In this document: positions 58,822 through 64,000 of the stretch, one piece after another
Position numbering within the stretch: the stretch's first letter is position 1
Layout of the letters: each line of letters starts with the position of its first letter
Assembly (NCBI GenBank): GCA_964605235.1
Contig: CAZSBB010000028.1
Coordinates: 1 to 64,000 of the forward strand
DNA from: CAZSBB01 sp964605235
Lineage (GTDB): Bacteria; Planctomycetota; Phycisphaerae; Phycisphaerales; Phycisphaeraceae
Direction of reading: 5' to 3'
DNA: 64,000 bases
Position numbers and translations under genes: made by a program
The notes under the pieces: generated by a model
What the model was told of the DNA's origin: nothing
The model's input: the letters and a program-made list of their open reading frames with translations, nothing else
Database searches by the model: none

Positions 58822-60386
58822 ACTCCACGCCCATGACCTGCTTTTTACGTTTGATCCCGCTGCTGGCGTTGCTGCTGGCGCCAGGCTTTCCCGCCACCGC
58901 CCCGGCCCAGACGCGCCGCGTTGACTTTCCCCCCGCCGAGAGCAAACCCCCGCCCCCGGTCAAAGCCCCGCCCAAAACACAGGCCTCCGGCGAGGACACG
59001 GGCATCATTCCCGACTTCGGCCCCAGCATGCGCAAAACCCAGGAGCGCACGCCCCCCCCGCCGACCAACCTCACCGTCATGTCCAAGCTCAAGTATGGCG
59101 CCACGCTGGAGTACGTCCATCCCGACGGCACCGTGCAGAAATTCGAGCAATGGAAAAGCTATCCCGACGATGGCTATCGCCTGATGGCGGCAGTCAATGA
59201 TCGCCTCAAAGACGGCAACAACTACCAGTACGACGTGCAGCCTCTGGCGGCGCCGGGCTTCGATCCCCTGCAGATTCCCCTGCTCTTCATGGCGGGCGAC
59301 TATGACTTCGTCTTCACCGATCAGGAAGTGGCGAACCTGCGCAAGTTCCTGCTCGACGGCGGCACCATCCTGTTCAATGCGGCGCGCGGCCGGCCGGAGT
59401 TCAACCAGGCGGTGGCGCGCGAGCTGCGCCGCATCTTCCCCGGCAAGCCGCTGATGCGCCTGTCGCTGGATCACCCGGTGTTCAACGCCCGCTATCGCGT
59501 GCAGCGCACCATGGTCATGGTCAACGGCACGCGCTTCATGCGCCCGCCCATCGTGTACAGCATGGACATCGGCACCCGCGCCGCCGCCATCCTCGTGCCC
59601 GACGGCATGGGCGCCGCCTGGAGCAGTTCCGACTACCACCCCGCCGGCGCGCATCTCATTGGTGAATCCGCCATCCGTCTGGGCGTCAACCTCGTCGCCT
59701 ATGTGCTGGGCAACACCGAGTACGGCCGATTTCTCGCCCAGGAGTTTCCGCTGTACGCCGGCCAGACCGCGCCCGGGGATGTGGTGCGTCTGGCGCTGGT
59801 CAAGTATGCCGGCAGTTGGAATGTCAACCCCGCCCTGCAGAACACGCTCCTGCAGGCGCTGCGGCAGAACACCGGCATCGATGTCGACTTCACCCCCCAT
59901 GCGGTGGACCTGGAAGACCCCGCGCTGGCGGATTATCCCCTGCTGTTCATGACCGGGCACTATGACTTTCGCCTGACGCCCGAGCAGAAGCTCAACCTGG
60001 CGGATTACCTGCGGCGCGGCGGGACGCTGCTGGCGACCAATGCCGCCGGCCTCAAGCCGTTTGATGAAGCCTTCCGCGCCCAGATGGCGCAGGTGCTCCC
60101 GCAGGCGCCCCTGCTGGACTTGCCGCCGTCGCATGAAATGCTTGCCTCCGGCTGGGCGATGATCGATCGCGTGCAATACACCCCGCCCGCCCTGCGCGAC
60201 GATCCCAACCTGGCGCAGCCCAAACTGCTGGTGGCGTTCCTCGACCAGCGCCCCGTCATCATCTACAGCCCGTTCGATTTGATGAGCGGCGTCAATCACG
60301 AATCCAATGCGTACGCCAAAGGCCTGGTGGATGAAGACGCCACCCGCCTGGTCATTAACCTCATTGCTTACAGCCTGTCGCACTAG
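58818..60386 (+). CDS. Exported protein with two tandem DUF4159 domains
   Basis: 522 residues from GTG 58818 (GGAG 8 nt upstream; overlapping TGA as GTGA). ATG 58833 is an alternative. Signal peptide FLRLIPLLALLLAPGFPATAPAQ, then a Pro-rich linker to residue 85. Two DUF4159-like domains follow, each with a Rossmann-like pattern: LLFMAGDYDFVFTDQEVANLRKFLLDGGTILFNAARG in the first and LLFMTGHYDFRLTPEQKLNLADYLRRGGTLLATNAAG in the second. DUF4159 proteins are related to class I glutamine amidotransferase-like folds and travel with MoxR/BatA genes; most have a single domain. A periplasmic function linked to the vWA proteins is inferred. 21 nt before moxR-like. Confidence 0.8.
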   Translation: MNSTPMTCFLRLIPLLALLLAPGFPATAPAQTRRVDFPPAESKPPPPVKAPPKTQASGEDTGIIPDFGPSMRKTQERTPPPPTNLTVMSKLKYGATLEYVHPDGTVQKFEQWKSYPDDGYRLMAAVNDRLKDGNNYQYDVQPLAAPGFDPLQIPLLFMAGDYDFVFTDQEVANLRKFLLDGGTILFNAARGRPEFNQAVARELRRIFPGKPLMRLSLDHPVFNARYRVQRTMVMVNGTRFMRPPIVYSMDIGTRAAAILVPDGMGAAWSSSDYHPAGAHLIGESAIRLGVNLVAYVLGNTEYGRFLAQEFPLYAGQTAPGDVVRLALVKYAGSWNVNPALQNTLLQALRQNTGIDVDFTPHAVDLEDPALADYPLLFMTGHYDFRLTPEQKLNLADYLRRGGTLLATNAAGLKPFDEAFRAQMAQVLPQAPLLDLPPSHEMLASGWAMIDRVQYTPPALRDDPNLAQPKLLVAFLDQRPVIIYSPFDLMSGVNHESNAYAKGLVDEDATRLVINLIAYSLSH

Positions 60387-60407
60387 CCCCCCGGAGCCGA
60401 GCATCGC

Positions 60408-61412
60408 ATGAGCACTTCCGACACCAATCCCAACATCGCCCAGGTCGCCGAGCTGGCGCGCCAACTCAAGACCGAACTGGGCAAAGTCATCGTCGGCCAG
60501 GACAACGTGGTCCACGAGCTGATCGTCACCGTCCTGGCCGGCGGGCACAACCTGCTCGAAGGCGTGCCCGGCCTCGCCAAGACGCTGATGATCAACAGCC
60601 TCGCCCGCCTGATGGTCCTCTCCTTCAAGCGCGTGCAGTTCACCCCCGACCTCATGCCCTCGGACATCGTGGGCACCAACGTCATCGAGGAAGACCACAG
60701 CACCGGCAAGCGCGTCACCGTGTTCGTGCGCGGCCCGATCTTCGCCAACATCATCCTCGCCGACGAAATCAACCGCACCGCCCCCAAAACCCAGGCGGCG
60801 CTGCTCCAGGCGATGCAGGAACATGAAGTCACCTCCGGCGGCACCACCTACAAGCTCGAAGAACCCTTCTTCGTGCTGGCGACCCAGAACCCCATCGACC
60901 AGGAAGGCACCTACCCGCTGCCCGAAGCTCAGAAGGACCGCTTCCTGCTCAACACATTGATCGACTATCCCGCCCGCGCGGAGGAAACCGCCATCGTCGA
61001 TCGCACCACCAGCACTTCGAGCGCCCAGCTTCAGCCGGTGTGCGACGGAGCGCGCATCGTGCAGATGCAACAGCTCATCCGCAGCGTGCCGGTGTCCGCG
61101 CATGTGACCAACTATGCCGTGGACCTCGTCCGCGCCACCCGCCCCACGCAGCCGGATGTGCCCGCGTGGGTCAAGGATCAGGTGAGCTGGGGCGCCGGGC
61201 CGCGCGCCAGCCAGGCGTTGATCCTGTGCGCCAAGTGCCATGCCGCCATTGCCGGGCGCATCAATGTCTCCTGTGATGATGTCCGCGCCATGGCGCTGCC
61301 CGTGCTGCGGCATCGTCTGCTGTGCAGCTTCCGCGCCGAAGCCGAGCACATCACCACCGATGACGTCATCCGCCGGCTGCTGCAGGAAATCCCCGAACCG
61401 AGCGATCGCTGA
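60408..61412 (+). CDS. MoxR-family AAA+ ATPase
   Basis: 334 residues. Walker A variant GVPGLAKT (52-59), Walker B IILADEINR (DE at 119-120), LPEAQKDRFLL arginine-finger region and DLMPSDIVGT sensor strands are typical of MoxR proteins. Cytoplasmic ATPases of this type act as chaperones or remodelers with a partner DUF58/vWA protein. The next gene starts 5 nt later. Family assignment is firm; its client protein here is unknown. Confidence 0.93.
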   Translation: MSTSDTNPNIAQVAELARQLKTELGKVIVGQDNVVHELIVTVLAGGHNLLEGVPGLAKTLMINSLARLMVLSFKRVQFTPDLMPSDIVGTNVIEEDHSTGKRVTVFVRGPIFANIILADEINRTAPKTQAALLQAMQEHEVTSGGTTYKLEEPFFVLATQNPIDQEGTYPLPEAQKDRFLLNTLIDYPARAEETAIVDRTTSTSSAQLQPVCDGARIVQMQQLIRSVPVSAHVTNYAVDLVRATRPTQPDVPAWVKDQVSWGAGPRASQALILCAKCHAAIAGRINVSCDDVRAMALPVLRHRLLCSFRAEAEHITTDDVIRRLLQEIPEPSDR

Positions 61413-61417
61413 GCATC

Positions 61418-62434
61418 ATGCCCGCACCGACCTCACCAACCTGGTTGCATAAGCTTGGGCCGGCCGCCGCCGACCTGCTGGCGAAGCTGCGCCGCACCGT
61501 GCAGCGCGGCCAACCCACGCTCACGCCCACGCTCAGCGATGACAATCCCAATCGCTACTTCGACCCGGACATCCTCGCCCGCGTCGGCTTCGATCCGCTG
61601 CTGGCGAAGCTGGTGGTCGAAGGCTTCATCGCCGGCCTGCACAAAAGCCCGTTCCACGGCGTGTCCGTCGACTTTGCCGACCACCGCGAGTACGTCCCCG
61701 GCGATGACCTCAAGTTCATCGACTGGGCGCTCTATGCCCGCACCGATCACTACTACATCAAGCGCTTCGAGGATGAAACCAACCTCCGCTGCACCATCCT
61801 GCTCGACCACTCCGCGTCCATGGCGTTCGGCACCGGCCAACTGACCAAATGGGACTACGGCTGCTTCCTGGCGAGCTGCCTGGCGTACCTGATGCTGCGG
61901 CAACAGGACGCGGTGGGCATGGGGCTGTTCGGCGCCCAGGCAGGCGCGCTCGTGCCCACACGGGCGCGCCGTTCGCACCTGCAGCAGCTCATGAAGGTGA
62001 TGATCGATCACGCCCCCACCGGCGAAACCAGCCTCGCCGCCAGCCTCGAACAGATCATCGCCCGGCTCAAACGGCGCGGCCTGGTCGTGGTCATCAGCGA
62101 TCTCATCGACGACCCCGACGCCACCCTCGCCGCCCTGCGCCTGCTGGGGGCGCATCGCCATGAGGTCATCGTCTTCCATGTCGTTGATCCCGCCGAAGCC
62201 GAGTTCCCGTTTGAAGGCCCCACGCTGTTCCGCGACATGGAGAGCGGCGAGGAACTGGAAATCGACCCCGGCGCGGTGCGCGAGCATTACATCCAACGCC
62301 TGGGCCAACTGCATGAGTTTTACGCCAAAGGTCTGACCGACGTGGGCATTGACTACCACCGTCTCGACACCCGCCAGCGCTATGACGGGGCGCTGCGGGC
62401 TTATCTCGACCGTCGGCGAAGGATGCGCGGCTGA
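61418..62434 (+). CDS. DUF58 protein with vWA-like MIDAS
   Basis: 338 residues. REYVPGDDLKFIDW (90-103) is the DUF58 signature. The vWA metal site begins LLDHSASM with D130, S132 and S134. Probably binds Mg and recruits the MoxR ATPase. Stop and next start share a base (TGATG), so translation of the BatA-like gene is coupled. Cytoplasmic; no membrane helix seen, unlike many DUF58 proteins. The set MoxR-DUF58-vWA is widespread; its exact role is unresolved. Confidence 0.92.
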   Translation: MPAPTSPTWLHKLGPAAADLLAKLRRTVQRGQPTLTPTLSDDNPNRYFDPDILARVGFDPLLAKLVVEGFIAGLHKSPFHGVSVDFADHREYVPGDDLKFIDWALYARTDHYYIKRFEDETNLRCTILLDHSASMAFGTGQLTKWDYGCFLASCLAYLMLRQQDAVGMGLFGAQAGALVPTRARRSHLQQLMKVMIDHAPTGETSLAASLEQIIARLKRRGLVVVISDLIDDPDATLAALRLLGAHRHEVIVFHVVDPAEAEFPFEGPTLFRDMESGEELEIDPGAVREHYIQRLGQLHEFYAKGLTDVGIDYHRLDTRQRYDGALRAYLDRRRRMRG

Positions 62435-64000
62435 TGATTTCGTTGCTCGCCCCGGCTGCGTTGTTGGGTTTGTCGCTGCTGGCGATCCCGGTGATCGTCC
62501 ATCTGTTTCAGCCGCGGCGCGTGCGGCAAACGCCCTTCTCCTCGCTGCGCTGGTTGCACCTGACCCAGCAGCGGCTGTCGCGGCGGATTCAATGGCACCA
62601 GGTGCTGCTGTTTCTGCTCCGCGCCGGCTTCCTCACGCTGCTGGTGCTGGCGCTGGCGCAGCCGCAGTGGCGCGGCGGCGGCGGCGGTGACGACGCCAGC
62701 GCCCGGGTGGCGGAACGCTTCATCGTGATCGATCACAGCGCTTCGATGCGCTACACCGAAGCCGACGGCCGGACCCCCTTCGCCGAGGCGCTGCGGTTTG
62801 CCGAGCAACTGGTCAAACGCGGCAGCCCCGGCGACCGCACCGCCGTGCTGCTGGCGGGGGCGCGGGCGACGGTCCTGCAGCCGCTCGACGAGCACGCCGA
62901 TGCCGCCGTGCCGGAGCTGCGCCAGCTCGCGCCCACGTCGGAGCCGACCAATCTTTCGGCCGCGCTGCCGCTGGTGCAATCGCTCGCCAGCAGTCGCCGG
63001 CCCGACAGCCAGATCAAGGTGTACTTCGTCACCGACCAGCAGCAACAGGCATGGGATGCCGCGGCGGTGCAGGCGTTCGCCCATCAACTGCCCGGGCCCG
63101 CCAGCGTGCATGTGATCGACGTCGGGGCTCCGGCCCCACGCAACTGCTGGATCGCCGCCACCCGCCTGCGGCCCAATCCCGCGCGGCAACAGATGACGCT
63201 GGAAGTGGACGTCGCCGCCAGCGGTGACAGCTTCAGCCGGCGGGTCCGCCTGACCAGCAGTCAATCTGAAACCGCGCTGGAACACAGCCTCGAACTCGCC
63301 CCCGGCGGCCGGCAGACCGTGCGCTTCGAACTGGCGCTGCCGCCCAGCGCCGACGCGGCGGCGACCGCGCTGCAGGTGCAGCTGGAACCGGCCGATGTGC
63401 TGCCGCAGGACGATCGTGCGTATGTGCTGACCCACGAGCCGGCGGCGCCGCGCGTGCTGCTGTTGCATGATGCAGCGCAACCGCTGGCGCCGCATCTGCC
63501 CACCGCCCTGAAGGTGCTGGGCGCGTCCCGGCGCCGGCTGGCGCTGACCGTGCGCGACACCGCCGGCGTCACTGCTGATGAACTCGCCCACGCCGACGCC
63601 ATCGTGTTGCTGCTGGGCGCGGCGCTGCGGCCGGGCCTGCAACAGGCGCTCGACGAACAGGTGCGGCAGGGCGCGGGGCTGCTGCTGTTCGCCGGTCCGG
63701 GCGCTGACGCCGCCATCGCCAATGCCGCCGGCCTGCTGCCCGCGCCTTTGGCGTCAAGTCCCGCGCCGGCTCCGGGCGCTGACGCACCGACCACCAACGT
63801 GCACTGGCGCACCCCCGCCCTGACGCGACGGCTGGACCCGCAGGTGGGTGACGCCGGACAGGTGCGCATCACCCGCGCCTGGCGTCTGGCGCAGCCGCTG
63901 CCCGCCGGCGCGCAGGTGCTGGCGCAGCTGGATGACGGCGCGCCGCTGATCACCGCCAGCCCCCTGGAGCGCGGCCGAGTGCTCACCGTGCTGACCGACG
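62434..64000 (+). CDS. BatA-like vWA membrane protein, truncated by the window edge
   Basis: At least 522 residues; the right end is outside the window. The N-terminus LLGLSLLAIPVIVHLFQPRRVRQTPFSSLRWL is the BatA domain (membrane helix plus conserved HLF and basic stretch). A second helix (VLLFLLRAGFLTLLVLALAQPQW) is followed by a vWA domain with D100, S102, S104 in VIDHSASMRY. Later regions include Ig-like sheets and an amidotransferase-like VLLLHDAAQPLAPHLP. Membrane-anchored partner of DUF58 and MoxR. ATG 62434 overlaps the DUF58 stop. Full length unknown. Confidence 0.88.
   Translation, partial: MISLLAPAALLGLSLLAIPVIVHLFQPRRVRQTPFSSLRWLHLTQQRLSRRIQWHQVLLFLLRAGFLTLLVLALAQPQWRGGGGGDDASARVAERFIVIDHSASMRYTEADGRTPFAEALRFAEQLVKRGSPGDRTAVLLAGARATVLQPLDEHADAAVPELRQLAPTSEPTNLSAALPLVQSLASSRRPDSQIKVYFVTDQQQQAWDAAAVQAFAHQLPGPASVHVIDVGAPAPRNCWIAATRLRPNPARQQMTLEVDVAASGDSFSRRVRLTSSQSETALEHSLELAPGGRQTVRFELALPPSADAAATALQVQLEPADVLPQDDRAYVLTHEPAAPRVLLLHDAAQPLAPHLPTALKVLGASRRRLALTVRDTAGVTADELAHADAIVLLLGAALRPGLQQALDEQVRQGAGLLLFAGPGADAAIANAAGLLPAPLASSPAPAPGADAPTTNVHWRTPALTRRLDPQVGDAGQVRITRAWRLAQPLPAGAQVLAQLDDGAPLITASPLERGRVLTVLTD

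Noticed and set aside
1..64000. CRISPR arrays, tRNA, rRNA, insertion sequences, or prophage genes
   Set aside because: No regularly spaced repeats, transposase-like products or tRNA-like foldable sequences with conserved arms were seen by eye; a search program would be needed to exclude small ones.

Overview
The window is GC-rich DNA from a polysaccharide-degrading bacterium, most likely of the Planctomycetes-Verrucomicrobia-Chlamydiae group. A Phycisphaerae-type planctomycete or a lentisphaerote fits best. This rests on gene content: four short pseudopilin-like proteins with an FTLIELL N-terminus, many right-handed beta-helix proteins, DUF4838 and GH172 (DUF2961) proteins, several Gfo/Idh/MocA oxidoreductases, regulators joining a GntR DNA-binding domain to a LacI-type sensor, and a MoxR/DUF58/vWA/DUF4159 block. 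No rRNA, tRNA, CRISPR array or insertion sequence was seen.

Layout. (1) Left edge, 1-361 (-): fragment of a YD-repeat (RHS-like) protein running out of the window. (2) Locus A, 440-9964: five-bladed propeller glycosidase-like protein (-), DUF4838/CBM9 protein, GH63/GH37-like glycosidase and pseudopilin (+), GntR-LacI hybrid regulator (-), heparinase II/III-type lyase (+). (3) Locus B, 10085-22552, built on a LacI regulator: leftward regulator, pseudopilin, beta-helix protein and GH172; rightward beta-helix protein, M55 aminopeptidase, sugar isomerase, HpaI-type aldolase and oxidoreductase. (4) Locus C, 22599-37269 (-): ten tightly spaced genes led by a GntR-LacI regulator and a pseudopilin, followed by DUF4838/CBM9, oxidoreductase, GH4, PIG-L deacetylase, GH36, BNR propeller, DUF4838-like glycosidase and sulfatase. 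(5) Locus D, 37551-42496 (+), divergent from C: GNAT acetyltransferase, amidohydrolase, BNR propeller, M20 peptidase and oxidoreductase. (6) 42550-48720: SPC-motif heavy-metal P-type ATPase, fourth pseudopilin, and a YetA/rhamnogalacturonan-lyase-like protein. (7) Locus F, 48858 to the right edge (+): a closely packed operon of a DUF4175-like giant membrane protein, several exported proteins, a double DUF4159 protein, MoxR, DUF58 and a BatA-like vWA protein cut by the window edge.

How it may work together. Loci A-D look like separate sugar-utilisation units, most with their own one-component regulator. Their lyases, sulfatase, deacetylase and glycosidases suggest acidic, sulfated and acylated glycans. 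Many enzymes lack visible signal peptides, suggesting that oligosaccharides are broken down inside the cell. No sugar transporter of any class was recognised, yet each of loci A, B and C carries one pseudopilin gene beside its regulator. This repeated regulator-pseudopilin-enzyme arrangement is the most interesting feature. AT-rich palindromes before several units are candidate operators. Locus F is a different system, probably envelope-related and AAA+/vWA-dependent.
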